Source of the DNA: Siphonodentalium dalli | Lineage: Eukaryota; Mollusca; Scaphopoda; Gadilida; Siphonodentaliidae | Direction: 5' to 3' | DNA length: 64,000 nt | NCBI GenBank assembly: GCA_032622095.1 | Contig: CP136069.1 | Span: forward strand, 127,367,450 to 127,431,449 | In this document: piece by piece, positions 1 to 9,796 of the stretch | Layout of the letters: each line of letters begins with the position of its first letter | How positions within the stretch are numbered: position 1 is the stretch's first letter | Notes under the pieces: generated by a model | Databases searched by the model: none | What the model was told of the DNA's origin: nothing | Seen by the model: the letters and a program-made list of their open reading frames with translations, nothing else | Made by a program: the position numbers and the translations under genes

Positions 1-1914
1 TGTTTTTACGCCGTTTTGCGCTAATATATTTCAGTTCGGTGCTCACAAATCGATTCGATATAGCGCAAATAATAAATTGCCAGTCATATAATTTGCACGG
101 TTAGAATCTGTGGCGCTTCATCTTTCCAATGATGCATCACACGCCTGTGTACGTTTAACGTGTCTACCTTAATTATCGGGAAGAACGCAGGACCATGCTT
201 CGCTCATCGAAAATCATTGCGTAAATATATTACGCCATCAACATATCGTGACGTGATCGCGTTAACTCTTATCCGGCCGATGTCGCGTTAACTCATCAAA
301 GGTCGAGGTATCCGCAAATGACATTGGGCTATATATCTCGGTAACGGGTGGAGCTATCGACTTGAAATTTGGTATGTGAATGTATCTTGCCCCGGATACG
401 AATTTTATCGGGTCGCCGAGCCCGTGTGACGCCAGCTTCGCGCATGCGCAGACGAGATATCGGAAACGGGTGGAGCTATCGAATTGAAATTTGGTATGTG
501 AATGTATCTTGTCCCGGATACGAATTTTATCGGGTCGCCGAGCCCGTGTGACGCCAGCTTCGCGCATGCGCAGACCAGATCTCGGAAACGGGTGCAGCAA
601 TCGACTTGAAATTTGGTTTTTGAATAGCCCGGACGAAGTCGGGTCACCTTCTAGTATATATATATATCAAATAATCATTGTTCGATTATTGACTCAAAAC
701 CGCTCTGTATATATGCCTCGATCCATATGCGACTTGTAATCCAGCGCGTGATTTTCCATGCAATATTAGTCGATATGAGTATATCTTAGTTTAGTGATAC
801 TACCACGGTTTAAAAATTTGCAAACGGACACAAACATAATATATGAGGAACTCACACAAAACATTTTGTCTGTTACGAGCATATGCTAGTTTATTTTTAA
901 AACAAGTTCATACCTTATTTGTTCAGAAATACTCAGTAGTTTTCTGTAACATTCTAACCAAAGTTGCCAGTCGGAGGTTCGTGGAATACACAAGTTCATA
1001 CATATCGGAGAATCCTTTGAGTGACAACTTTGGTCAGAATGTTAGAGCAAACAACTGTGAGTTTGGACACAAATGAGGTATCCGATTGTTTAAAAAAAAT
1101 AGTATAGCATATGCTCGTTGCTGCCAACACTATATAATATATCAGTATCATAGTTTATTACCATCTTTGTCGTTTCTACGCGACCACCTCGGCCATTTTG
1201 AGTGAGTGATGCTCATCGACTCGAAACCAAGTGATTCCCAGGCTGTATTGGCTAATACGCCTGTTTTTTACGGTTATATTTTGTGAATACACGCGTGTAT
1301 ATATCATAAATGTGCTGCCGGCACCTGTTCGTTGTAGTTATCACGACCGTTAAAGATACGAGTGGCGTTGGAAGTGGGTATGCTGTTAAAATATTCACCT
1401 CCGTCAAAACCGCCACAAACAGAAAGAGTTGTAAAATATAGACAGACTTTGTTCTTATACCAATCAGAAATATGGCATAAACAGTATGTTATTGTCAAAT
1501 GTTTTTCCCTTGTTATGTAAACAACAGCAAAAAACGTTAGAGAACCTGGCTTTTGTTTAGATCCGGATATGGTAAACATAAAGAGCGTTATTTGTTACTG
1601 CTTTCCTGATATGAAAATAATAAAGACCGTTTATATCATATGTGTGTGATTAACCAATAGAATTGCGCTGTGTTATGTAAACAGAAACAAAACTTCTGTA
1701 ACACGACCATGCTCTTGTTTACGTACACCATCGCAAGTCTTGTCGGCAATATCCTATTTGCGCGCTGATTACGTTTGGCATATGAACAAAACTATATATA
1801 TTTTAATATTCCTTCTGTTGATGGCGATTTGAACAAATATGAATATTTCTACAACGAACGCCGCCCTTGCCTTAAATGAATCCTGTAACATCACTGATCT
1901 GTGTGGGTTTTCAG
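1..1914. other. Host intron sequence, no gene seen
   Basis: This AT-rich stretch lies upstream of the first recognisable exon and holds no convincing coding sequence. The open frames in it are either repeat-derived (320-654) or short with no family resemblance. It contains one ATAAAGAGCGTT motif at 1578-1589 and a TA-rich run near 655-670. The exons for the metalloprotease catalytic domain expected upstream of 1915 were not found here. Confidence 0.6.
320..654 (+). mobile_element. Helitron 3' remnant
   Basis: Two to three copies of a unit of about 123 bp (GAAACGGGTGGAGCTATCGA ... GCGCATGCGCAGA) are followed by a GC-rich hairpin, CCCGGAC-GAA-GTCGGG. The sequence ends in CTAG at 651-654 with a T after it. 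A short hairpin just before CTRR, with a T following, is the classic Helitron 3' end. The 5' TCTC end seen in the other copies is missing, so this is a truncated, non-autonomous copy. Confidence 0.6.
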
Positions 1915-2050
1915 GACGAACTGCATGTTAAACAGCGCGGCATATGGGAATGAGGCAGAGTGGAACTCCCGCGTCGATATTGTGCCGGGACAAGTAAAGA
2001 GTTTGGACCAACAGTGCGTTGAGCTTGAAGGGGCGGCCTCAAATCATTGT
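1915..2050 (+). CDS. Host ADAM/ADAMTS-like gene: exon with end of protease domain and disintegrin-like start
   Basis: The exon is bounded by a GGGTTTTCAG acceptor and a TGT|GTATGT donor and is 136 bp long, entering after two bases of a codon and leaving at phase 0. It encodes CMLN followed by VPGQVKSLDQQC and a final C. In ADAMTS proteins the CLLN end of the M12B protease domain is followed by LPG..y..d.QC...fG..s..C of the disintegrin-like region, which this matches in order and spacing. The product would be an extracellular modular metalloprotease or a relative of one. The HExxH catalytic exon is not in the window, so activity cannot be judged. The next exon in phase is at 21602, which makes the intervening 19.5-kb intron the home of the Helitrons and the Polinton. 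Confidence 0.75.
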
Positions 2051-2091
2051 GTATGTATATATCTTTTGTATATAACTATGCTGTGTGACTA

Positions 2092-2647
2092 TCTCATATA
2101 TGTTTTGAAGACCTCTGTTTGTCTGTCTGTCTGTCTGTCTGTATGTCTGTCTGTATGTCATTTATACAAATCTACGATTCTCGACCGATCGGGACGAAAC
2201 TTGGTACGTGTGTGTAGTTTGACCAGGCGGTCGACGTTGTCGTATTGGCAAGCCCGTGCGGCGCCCGCTTCGCGCATGCGCAGACGAGATCTCGGAAACG
2301 GGTGGAGCTATCGACTTGAAATTTGGTATGTGAATGTATCTTGCCCCGGATACGAATTTTATCGGGTCGCCGAGCCCGTGCGACACCAGCTTCGCGCATG
2401 CGCAGACGAGATCTCGGAAACGGGTGGAGCTATCGACTTGAAATTTGGTATGTGAATGTATCTTGCCCCGGATACGAATTTTATCGGGTCGCCGAGCCCG
2501 TGCGACGCCAGCTTCGCGCATGCGCAGACCAGATCTCGGAAACGGTGGAGCTATCGACTTGAAATTTGGTATGTGAATGTATCTTGCTCCGGATACGAAT
2601 TTTATTGGGTCGCCGAGCCCGTGCGACGCCAGCTTCGCGCATGCGCA
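2092..2647 (+). mobile_element. Helitron A, 5' part (split by the Polinton)
   Basis: It begins TCTCATATATGTTTTGAAG after an A, followed by a (CTGT)n tract, a CGACCGATCGGGACGAAAC segment and four copies of the 123-bp unit. The last unit is interrupted at its GCGCATGCGCA tail, where the Polinton inserted. The remainder resumes at 18838 and ends in CTAG at 19042. No Rep/helicase gene is seen, so it is non-autonomous. Confidence 0.7.
2642..2647. repeat. Polinton target-site duplication, left (TGCGCA)
   Basis: TGCGCA immediately precedes the left Polinton end and recurs at 18832-18837 after the right end. Removing the element and one copy restores the normal GCATGCGCAGACGAG of the Helitron repeat unit. 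Six-base duplications are the rule for Polintons. Confidence 0.9.
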
Positions 2648-3772
2648 AGAAGAATAGGGGGCTCGTTGGTGTCACATCTAAAAATAGAATTTGTGGGTCT
2701 AAAATTGGTTGTACTAAAATATTCCCAAAATATCAAAAACCCAAAAATTATTTTTCCAAAAAAAAAAATTCAAAACTTCCAAAATTTATTTTTTCCAAAA
2801 AATCCCAAAACTTCCAAAAAATTTCAAAACCCCAAAATTTCAAAAGAAAAAATTTCAAAACCCTCAAAATTATTTCTCTAAAAAAAAAAGTTTAAATAAA
2901 AAATTTATAACGAGTTTTCGGTTTCTGATAATCTCGATATTAAAAAATGTCGAACGTTAAATTATTTGCGTGTAATATCTTTCGTTATTTTTTTTTGTTC
3001 AAATATTTTTCATGAATTTATTAATCGATGTTTAGAAAATAGCTTTATTGGACATTGTGACCATCGATATGAATGCATACATTCCAGTGTTTATCGGACG
3101 CAGTTCATATAATTGTCATACCTGAAAATAGACACCATTACTTTTACATAAATAATAAAGAGCGTTTATTCTTTACACTCTCTCTACCCCAGATGAAGTT
3201 ATTGAGTATATGACAGGTGTGTATTATCGTGAATTATTGGAAGTATTGAGATGTACTATGTTGAATCACTAACGGTCGAAAATTGTAATGTGAAATTACA
3301 ACCCTCCAGAATGAATTGTCATATTCGCTGGAACATATTTTCAAGTAATCACACGCGACATTGGTGGTAACAATGTGTCTTTCACACCTTTGCTTTACCA
3401 AATGAATTATATTATTTCCCCGGTCACAGTTATATGCTATTCAGAAAACATATCGATTTAATGTCTGAACAAACGGGTTAGTATCAATTAAGGTTGATAA
3501 ACTGTGTCATTGTTAGCATTAACACGATAATTAGTTATCCAAAACATGCATACATATTACGTCAGGTCGTGAGACACTCAATTATAGACATTGCTTTGAT
3601 GACATTGTTATAACAACATTACGTAATAACCACTTATCACTCCATTCACACTTACGATCATATACCGAAACTCCAGGTAGCACCGATGATGTAACATTAT
3701 ATCACTGCTATTGTACCAATGATAGGTTCAGACATGTTCGATGTTTAGAAAATACATAATGTGCAGGTGTTC
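2648..3772 (+). repeat. Polinton left terminal inverted repeat
   Basis: It is inverted relative to 17711-18831, with only small indels and substitutions by eye, for example an 8-bp difference near 3190 and 18295. The outer 300 bp is extremely A-rich on this strand, with runs of AAAATTTC/CCAAAA-like short repeats. It contains one AATAAAGAGCGTT motif (3154-3166). A short frame (about 3072 on) resembles coding sequence but is shifted between the two repeat copies. Confidence 0.95.
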
Positions 3773-4033
3773 ACTTGAAAAGAGATTTTGTACACTCAAT
3801 CACAGACCAACGTGATAATACCAGCCCACACCCAACCCCCAACATCCATCAAACACCTTCACATCACTTACCAAAACCAATGATGTTATAAGAACTGTAG
3901 GTTTTTATAATATTATAGCTTACAGTGTCATCCTGGTAATTCATTTACAACAGCCATAACAAATGTTTACTTATGATGTATATAAGAACTGTATAGCTAC
4001 TAATAAATAGGACACAGTGAACACAAAAAAAAA
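3773..4033 (+). promoter_or_regulatory. Upstream region of the morphogenesis block; TATA motifs
   Basis: The 13-base sequence TATAAGAACTGTA occurs twice, at 3887-3899 and 3981-3993. The second copy is 40-55 bases before the ATPase ATG at 4034. The ATG is preceded by a run of ten A. TATAAGAA also occurs at 11246-11253, 39 bases before the cargo gene, and at 17591-17600. The duplicated TATA-like motif is a plausible core promoter for the + strand block, but this is inference from position and sequence only. Confidence 0.45.
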
Positions 4034-4699
4034 ATGGGTCCAATTAACCATAGCTCCATACCATTTGAACCTTGTTCTAGTATTTGCATCACCGGACCAA
4101 CTGGTTCTGGTAAGACGAGATGGGTCTACAGATTCCTGCAAAATCTTAATGGAATGTATTCTAGAGATCCACCTAAGAAAATAATGTACTGTTACGGTAT
4201 TTATCAAAATTTCTATGATGAAATTGAATCATCAATCGAAAATTTGGTCATGCATCAAGGATTACCTACCCAAACAGAAATCGAAGAATTTGCTGACGGT
4301 AAACATAATATGTTAATATTAGACGACTTGATGCATCGCATTATTGACCAAAAAGAGATTGAAACACTATTTACGCAGCAAACTCATCATCGCTGTCTTT
4401 CGGTGCTGTTTATTTCACAAAATGTATACGCACAAGGCAAGGCTGCGAGAACTATAGCCTTAAACACAGGATATCTAAATTTATTCAAAAATTTGAGGGA
4501 TGGATCACAAATTTCCACATTGGGTAGACAATTGTATCCCGGTAAATCTAAAGTACTCATTGATGCATACAAGGATTGTATGAAGAAACCATTTGCGTAT
4601 CTTATAATAGATATGTCCCCTCACACTGAGGATAAATACAGGCTACGAACAGACGTGTTTCCTAACCAAGACCCTATAATTTACGTACCTACTAGGTAA
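4034..4699 (+). CDS. Polinton DNA-packaging ATPase (FtsK/HerA, A32-like)
   Basis: The 221-residue P-loop ATPase is expected to pump element DNA into a capsid. Walker A is GPTGSGKT at residues 21-28, Walker B is NMLILDDLM at 92-100, and a conserved LFISQN motif is at 125-130, as in the A32/HerA-FtsK packaging ATPases of Polintons and NCLDV. Length and single-domain form are normal for Polintons. It is the first gene of the + strand block, with TATA-like motifs just upstream. It is intact, with no frameshifts. Confidence 0.95.
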   Translation: MGPINHSSIPFEPCSSICITGPTGSGKTRWVYRFLQNLNGMYSRDPPKKIMYCYGIYQNFYDEIESSIENLVMHQGLPTQTEIEEFADGKHNMLILDDLMHRIIDQKEIETLFTQQTHHRCLSVLFISQNVYAQGKAARTIALNTGYLNLFKNLRDGSQISTLGRQLYPGKSKVLIDAYKDCMKKPFAYLIIDMSPHTEDKYRLRTDVFPNQDPIIYVPTR

Positions 4700-4739
4700 T
4701 AAGAAGGGGACAGTATCGGAGCTGAGTCGCGACGATAAA

Positions 4740-5063
4740 ATGAGTCGATTATTACGTAATGAGTTGAATTTTGTCAGACTATTGACATCAACCCAATCAA
4801 GATCTCAACGAAACGCATTATTGACATCGATAACTAATAATCAGTTGAAAGTTCTGGTTGAAATTACGATCAATTTACTACATGATAGTTTAACAGTTAC
4901 AGTTCAACAAAAAGCTAAATTACGACGATATAAATCATTTTATATATTCTTGGGTGATAAATCTGTGAGTTTGTTGAGGAAAAGAAAAAGTGTGAATAAT
5001 CACTCAACCGCCATTGCTTTGATGTTGAACATCGTTGAACCTAAATTGAAACAGTTTTTGTGA
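4740..5063 (+). CDS. Small conserved-type Polinton protein, unknown function
   Basis: The 107-residue protein is largely helical by composition and basic at its C-terminal half (RKRKS near residue 80). It begins MSRLLRNELNFVRLL and contains a QLKVLVEITINLL segment. It lies between ATPase and integrase, where Polintons usually carry small genes of unknown role. Its TGA stop overlaps the ATG of the next gene by one base, so the block is tightly packed. I do not recognise a domain and assign no function. Confidence 0.75.
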   Translation: MSRLLRNELNFVRLLTSTQSRSQRNALLTSITNNQLKVLVEITINLLHDSLTVTVQQKAKLRRYKSFYIFLGDKSVSLLRKRKSVNNHSTAIALMLNIVEPKLKQFL

Positions 5064-5431
5064 TGGAGTCTGTGAAGAAAACTGTTTTGATCCCGTATGA
5101 AAGATATATGAGGTACACTGAAAAAAGTGAACACAAAAAAGTTTCATCGGAGTCTAACATTGAACACAGCAACATCTCGGCAAACAATAGTAGCCATTCC
5201 GATGAAATGGATAAAGAAAGGGACCCGATGAATAATCAGATTGTTAATACAGTTCAAACGACTGAACCTCAGGATGCAATCCAAAAATCAGAAGTTAACA
5301 CATCGAAAAAGACACATACCAAGCAAAGAAAAAAGAAAATAAGAGGGGTTAAGCGTGAAATATCTAGACCTCCGGGTATAATCGCCGGTAAACTGACCAA
5401 GATAAAGAACAAACGCTGGATATCACTGTGA
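5063..5431 (+). CDS. Lys/Ser-rich small Polinton protein, unknown function
   Basis: The 122-residue protein starts at the ATG at 5063, overlapping the previous stop by one base. It has a short ordered start (VLIPYERYMRYTEK), a polar Ser/Asn/Lys-rich middle that is likely disordered, and a basic end with RPPG and a terminal RWISL. The basic, disordered character would suit a DNA-binding or minor virion component, but that is inference. Its stop lies six bases before the integrase ATG. Confidence 0.7.
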   Translation: MESVKKTVLIPYERYMRYTEKSEHKKVSSESNIEHSNISANNSSHSDEMDKERDPMNNQIVNTVQTTEPQDAIQKSEVNTSKKTHTKQRKKKIRGVKREISRPPGIIAGKLTKIKNKRWISL

Positions 5432-5436
5432 ACAAT

Positions 5437-6546
5437 ATGGCCGATTGGAAAGATTATTTGAGTTCAATTTATTTTAATCCGGGTCACCCCGCATCGTACT
5501 CAGGAGCTACAAAGTTGCATCAGACTGTAAAATCTGAAAATAAGCACAACATTTCCAAGCGCGAGATTGTGGCGTGGCTACAAAATCATGAAAGTTATTC
5601 CCTGACAAAAAGTGTTAGACGAAAATTCCCGAGGTCTCGTGTTATTGTAAACGCTTCTGACAGTCAATGGGATGGAGACCTCATGGATATGAATGATGTT
5701 TCCAAAGACAACGACAATTACACCTACGTGTTAGTAATGATTGACATTTTTTCTAGGAAGTTATGGTGTGAAGCTATAAAGAGGAAAACTGCAATTAATG
5801 TGATCAATGCTATGAAACATATATTTGAAGGTGGAAGAACCCCGCGCATCCTCCGAACGGATCGCGGTTCGGAGTTCACAAACAAACGGGTCAAAAGTTA
5901 CCTTAAGGGTCTTCATATATCTCAAATTTTTACGCAAAACGAAATGAAAGCCAATTATTCGGAACGGGTCATAAAAACTATAAAGCAGAAGATTTCACGT
6001 TATATGATAAAGCATAATAATGCTAGATATATCGACATTCTACAAGATATTGTGAAAAGTTATAACCATACAATACATCGTTCGTTAGGCACCACCCCTG
6101 ACTCCATAACTGTTGAGAATGAAGATGAGTCTCGTCTCGATCAGTGGTTAATAAGACAGAAGGGAGGTGTTAAAAGTAAATTGAAGAAAAAGTTCAAATA
6201 CAATGTAAATGATATCGTTAGAATATCACACACCAAAGCAGTTTTTGACCGAGAATATTCTCAGAAATGGACTGGAGAGTTGTTCAAAGTGACTAAGAGG
6301 TTTTACAGGCAGAACATACCCTTGTATATATTGACAGATTTCTTGGATGAAAACATTGAGGGTGCTTTCTACGAGTCAGAACTTCAAGGGGTGCGCGTTG
6401 ATGACGAATCAGTTTACAGAATAGATAAAATTGTCAAAAAGAGGACACGAAAGGGTCAAACTGAAGTCCTGGTGCACTGGCATTCATGGCCTGACAAATT
6501 TAATTCATGGATTTTAGAGTCTGATGTCGACAGATATCAAAATTAA
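5437..6546 (+). CDS. Polinton integrase (retroviral-type DDE) with C-terminal chromodomain
   Basis: It is expected to join element ends to chromosomal DNA, making the 6-bp duplication. Counting from the ATG at 5437 (369 residues), the DDE residues are D81 (in WDGDLMDM), D142 (in RTDRGSEF) and E176 (in NYSERVIK). An SH3-like C-terminal region follows, then a chromodomain at about 320-365 (VYRIDKIVKK ... LVHWHSWPDKFNSWILE). A chromodomain may guide insertion to particular chromatin, as known for Polinton and Gypsy integrases. The frame is open 9 bases upstream from a GTG at 5428, but the first ATG is taken as the start. All catalytic residues are intact. Confidence 0.95.
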   Translation: MADWKDYLSSIYFNPGHPASYSGATKLHQTVKSENKHNISKREIVAWLQNHESYSLTKSVRRKFPRSRVIVNASDSQWDGDLMDMNDVSKDNDNYTYVLVMIDIFSRKLWCEAIKRKTAINVINAMKHIFEGGRTPRILRTDRGSEFTNKRVKSYLKGLHISQIFTQNEMKANYSERVIKTIKQKISRYMIKHNNARYIDILQDIVKSYNHTIHRSLGTTPDSITVENEDESRLDQWLIRQKGGVKSKLKKKFKYNVNDIVRISHTKAVFDREYSQKWTGELFKVTKRFYRQNIPLYILTDFLDENIEGAFYESELQGVRVDDESVYRIDKIVKKRTRKGQTEVLVHWHSWPDKFNSWILESDVDRYQN

Positions 6547-7024
6547 TAAGAGCAAGCTATCCGAGGGGGAAACCATTACAATCATGAATAATAGAACAGA
6601 TACCTTGACGAATATGTTTCAAACAGAACGAGGTCGTCTACATATGAATCTCCTTAAATGGATAGGAATTACTATTATGGTAATAACTCTGTCACTACCG
6701 GTTATATTAGTTCCAAAGAAGATACCACGTCAGACGGGGGACTATGAATTACGTCATACGAATGAGTCACGCCCCCATGATTACGAACAACACCCCTGTG
6801 GGTTCGTGAAAAAGTGGACAATACGATCAAACATTACTGTTACATTATGTAATAATCAAGGGCGCATTTATACACGCATTAGGCGAGTTGTGAATAACAC
6901 TCCCGCGATTATAAGTATTCCGTATAACCAGTGGTCTGCCTTCAAGTATATATTCAGTGATGTTGATAAAACTATAAGAGAAGAGATGAACATTGATTCT
7001 CATTTGAAACAAAATAGAAACTAG
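6524..7024 (+). CDS. Membrane protein with a PC4-like C-terminal segment (tentative)
   Basis: The 166-residue frame overlaps the integrase end by 23 bases. A second ATG at 6584 lies after the integrase stop and is an equally good start (146 residues). Residues 43-64 form one hydrophobic helix (LLKWIGITIMVITLSLPVIL), so the product is probably a single-pass membrane protein. Residues about 98-150 (IYTRIRRVVNN ... SIPYNQWSAFKYI) resemble the ssDNA-binding PC4/p15 pattern of a beta sheet followed by a Q-W helix. This is weaker than in the 10333-10944 protein. It lies between integrase and penton genes, a usual place for membrane or minor virion proteins in Polintons. Confidence 0.65.
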   Translation: MSTDIKINKSKLSEGETITIMNNRTDTLTNMFQTERGRLHMNLLKWIGITIMVITLSLPVILVPKKIPRQTGDYELRHTNESRPHDYEQHPCGFVKKWTIRSNITVTLCNNQGRIYTRIRRVVNNTPAIISIPYNQWSAFKYIFSDVDKTIREEMNIDSHLKQNRN

Positions 7025-7028
7025 TCAT

Positions 7029-7466
7029 ATGGATAATTATTATCTGTACCTGACTAGCGACGATTCCATAGATAAATATCCAGATAATCGTCCTCTCGAC
7101 TTCACAATAGAGTTACCTGGTGTATTAATATTGGAAGGAGCGTGGTTATGTTGTTTGAAAGACATAAACATAACTGACCATATAGACACGGATTTATTAT
7201 ATATTTGTTCGGACATATGTGGAGAATCAATAGCCTGCGACACATCATCCCCCATCCTCCGGGTTATAAAGAGAGACACACGGGATACGGGTCATTGGCG
7301 GAGTTTTGAGGACTCATTCTACATAAACGTAAGACAGGATAAACTTCAGCGTCTCAGGATTTTTATAAGAGGCGATAAACTTTCTAAAATAAATGCAGAA
7401 AAAAGAGTGACCTGTACACTACATCTGAAGAAACATGTCGATCACGTATATTCCAACCGATATTGA
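7029..7466 (+). CDS. Polinton minor capsid (penton-like) protein
   Basis: The 145-residue protein opens with YYLYLTSDDSIDKYPDNRP and continues with an IELPGVLILEGAWLCCLKDI segment. This is the recognisable start of the single jelly-roll penton proteins of Polintons. It would form the five-fold vertices of the predicted virion. Its end overlaps the next gene by 32 bases in another frame. It lies just upstream of the major capsid gene, the standard order. Confidence 0.85.
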   Translation: MDNYYLYLTSDDSIDKYPDNRPLDFTIELPGVLILEGAWLCCLKDINITDHIDTDLLYICSDICGESIACDTSSPILRVIKRDTRDTGHWRSFEDSFYINVRQDKLQRLRIFIRGDKLSKINAEKRVTCTLHLKKHVDHVYSNRY

Positions 7467-7764
7467 AAAGTGGAGAAAACATTTCAGGGACATGATTAAT
7501 GGGAAGTTAACGCCAGATAATGAGGGTCGCTACTTTATTGACAAAACTCAAAATAGCGATAGTGAAGAAGAAGACGTTCTAAAACCGCATATTAACGTAG
7601 TGACACCCATAGCGCAAGCGATTGAAATGGCCAAAGCCGAAGTTGCAGAAAATAAGTTGACACAAGCACGTAAGGCGTCCAAAAAACACAATAAGAGGGT
7701 GTTACCTAACGATTTGGCTCATAACCCTAAGAAAGTGAAAACCCCCTTTTTCGATAAACCATGA
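7435..7764 (+). CDS. Small Polinton protein before the major capsid gene
   Basis: The 109-residue protein overlaps both neighbours, by 32 bases with the penton gene and 4 bases with the capsid gene (ATGA). The start resembles a recurrent Polinton small protein (WRKHFRDMINGKL ... GRYFI). An acidic DSEEED patch is followed by a basic tail, KKHNKRVLPNDL...KKVKTPFF. The basic C-terminus with proline could act inside a particle, but no function is established and I assign none. Confidence 0.75.
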   Translation: MSITYIPTDIEKWRKHFRDMINGKLTPDNEGRYFIDKTQNSDSEEEDVLKPHINVVTPIAQAIEMAKAEVAENKLTQARKASKKHNKRVLPNDLAHNPKKVKTPFFDKP

Positions 7765-9023
7765 ATGAATACAGAGAGTACCATACCTCTAAATTGGCAT
7801 TATTTGAATCGCCCGCGGTTGACAGCGGAATACAAGCGACAGAATGGATAAACTACAGACCCGTGAATCAGCTGACAGACACTGCAGCTTTAGAGTTCAA
7901 TATTCCCGCCATGGCCACAACCTACATGGACCTCAAACGGACATTGCTACTTCTCAAACTCAAAATAACCAAGCAAGATGGTTCGGCTCTAACCGTTAAT
8001 GACGATGTGGGTCTGATAAATGCACCCCTACATTCAATATTTTCGCAGGTCGATTTGAATATACAGCAAGTTCCCGTGAGTCAAGTCGGGCCGAATTATC
8101 CATACAAAGCATATTTCGATGTACTCTTAGAAACTGAACGTAAGGAACAGCTACATGGACAAGCGTTCGAAAAGGACACGGCAGGTGGTATGGACCTGGC
8201 AGATTCGAAAAGCGGGAACTCTGGCCTGTATTACAGGTCCAAAACAACCCGTACTAGTCAAATAATGGATATTATGGGATCAATTCAGCTTGACTTCTTC
8301 CAACAGGACAAATTACTACTAAATGGTCTCCCGCTCACGTTAAAATTCTGGCAGACGAGAGATGTTTTTAGACTGATGTATGCGGGAACCACTGAGACAT
8401 ACAAGTTGAAAATACAGGAAGCTAATTTGAGACTAGCCACTGTGAAAGTTACCCCCGGTGTATTACTCAGTCATACTGAGTCACTCAAGAAAAAGAACGC
8501 GTGTTATCCTTTTTCAAAATCTATCATAAAGACGTATACAGTGTCAAAAGGTGCATTCAGTTTGGGAGAAGATAATCTATTTCAAGGAAACGTACCCAGT
8601 AGCTGTATTATTGGCTTAGTATCATCAAAGGCTGAAAGCGGTTCACGCGATAAGAACCCGTTCAACTTTGCGACTTTTGGATGCAACTTCGTCGGATTTT
8701 ACGTCAACGGGCAGTCTATGCCCGCCCAAGCACTCCAACCGAACTTTACCAGTAAGGAATATGTAGAAGCTTACAATACGATAATAAAAGATGCGAAACG
8801 AAAAGCCGTTCATATTACTTATGAGGATTATGCGAAAGGTTATTGCATATATCGGATAAACCCGCAAGGAATTAATCACGACAGGGTCATACCGCACAAA
8901 GGTCACACACGCCTCGAGATTAAATTCTCATCGGCTTTGAAAGACAATTGTACTGTAATCGTTTACGCAAAATTTCCTGCCTTTCTCAAAGTTGACGAGA
9001 GTCGTAAAGTTTGCATTGAATAA
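7761..9023 (+). CDS. Polinton major capsid protein (double jelly-roll)
   Basis: The 420-residue protein matches the Polinton major capsid family throughout: ALEFNIPAMATTYMDLKRTL near the start, LHSIFSQVDLNIQQVPVSQ, YPYKAYFDVLL, then NPFNFATFGCNFVGFYVNG and YAKGYCIYRINPQGI towards the end. The family forms a double jelly-roll trimer that builds the virion shell, by structural prediction for Polintons in general. It is intact. The ATGA junction with the preceding gene and a stop/start overlap (TAATG) with the protease at 9023 indicate a compact late block. Confidence 0.93.
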   Translation: MNEYREYHTSKLALFESPAVDSGIQATEWINYRPVNQLTDTAALEFNIPAMATTYMDLKRTLLLLKLKITKQDGSALTVNDDVGLINAPLHSIFSQVDLNIQQVPVSQVGPNYPYKAYFDVLLETERKEQLHGQAFEKDTAGGMDLADSKSGNSGLYYRSKTTRTSQIMDIMGSIQLDFFQQDKLLLNGLPLTLKFWQTRDVFRLMYAGTTETYKLKIQEANLRLATVKVTPGVLLSHTESLKKKNACYPFSKSIIKTYTVSKGAFSLGEDNLFQGNVPSSCIIGLVSSKAESGSRDKNPFNFATFGCNFVGFYVNGQSMPAQALQPNFTSKEYVEAYNTIIKDAKRKAVHITYEDYAKGYCIYRINPQGINHDRVIPHKGHTRLEIKFSSALKDNCTVIVYAKFPAFLKVDESRKVCIE

Positions 9024-9469
9024 TGAATACACGCGGACTCATGAGGGCGATAAATAGTTTCACAAACCATAATGAGATAGATGTTTGTCCCATAGACAAA
9101 TTACCTCTTTATATCCAATATCCCCGGATGTATATAGTTAACACAGACGAGAGTAGCCAACCTGGACGCCACTGGATATTGATGACATTCCAGGAACATA
9201 ACGCATCAGAGTTCTTCGACCCTATGGGATTAAAACCCGAGTGTTACAACGGACGATTTAAACACGTGTTGTTATTGAATGGACCCCGTTACGAGTGCAA
9301 TGCTTACAGATTACAGGGTTCTAATATATGCGGTCCCTATTGCATATACTTTGCATTCTATAAACTGTGCGGATACAGTCTAGAAAATATAATGAGACGT
9401 TTCAGTGCCAATAATTATATGTATAATGATTTAATTATTAAGGATTTTATGTTGAAATATATTCTGTAA
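9023..9469 (+). CDS. Adenovirus-type cysteine protease (maturation protease)
   Basis: The 148-residue C5/Ulp1-like protease is expected to process capsid proteins during maturation. The catalytic set is visible: H50 in GRHWIL, D66 in FFDPMG, Q98 in LQGSN and C103 in NICGPYC. It directly follows the capsid gene with a one-base stop/start overlap. It is shorter than the adenoviral enzyme but normal for Polintons. It is the last gene of the + strand block, with a likely poly(A) signal AATAAA downstream near 9527. Confidence 0.92.
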   Translation: MNTRGLMRAINSFTNHNEIDVCPIDKLPLYIQYPRMYIVNTDESSQPGRHWILMTFQEHNASEFFDPMGLKPECYNGRFKHVLLLNGPRYECNAYRLQGSNICGPYCIYFAFYKLCGYSLENIMRRFSANNYMYNDLIIKDFMLKYIL

Positions 9470-9796
9470 ACGATCTTCATTAGCGACAACGAGAGAAACA
9501 CTCTTTAAATTATATTATGTATATAAATAAAATATTGTAAATACAATCATTTATCGTTCTTATATTATCATATGTATGACTGGGAAAATATATATATATA
9601 TATATATGTATATGACTGGGTTGAGAGGGTGGGGTGGGGGGTCTGTGGAGAGAGTCCGGTGAGGTGGTATTAGGTCTGTTGTCAAAACAAACAAAAAAAT
9701 CTATTGTTTTTGTTTGTTTCGTCAAAAGCCAAAAAACAAAGGTATGTGAGCCATCCCCCCAAATGAAAAAAATAGATAATCGATACATATATATAT
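9470..9796. terminator. Convergent intergenic region with poly(A) signals
   Basis: The + strand protease gene and - strand TBP gene converge here. AATAAAATATTG near 9527 is a probable + strand poly(A) signal. On the - strand the AATAAA overlaps the TBP stop codon (9796-9801). Between them lie a TA repeat (9588-9608), a G-rich stretch and an imperfect hairpin, AACAAACAAAAA...TTGTTTTTGTTTGTT, at about 9685-9720. No gene is seen. Confidence 0.5.

Noticed and set aside
262-739. Several frames repeating REAGVARARRPDKIRI or similar
   Set aside because: They are readings of the 123-bp Helitron repeat in different frames and recur at every Helitron copy in the window.
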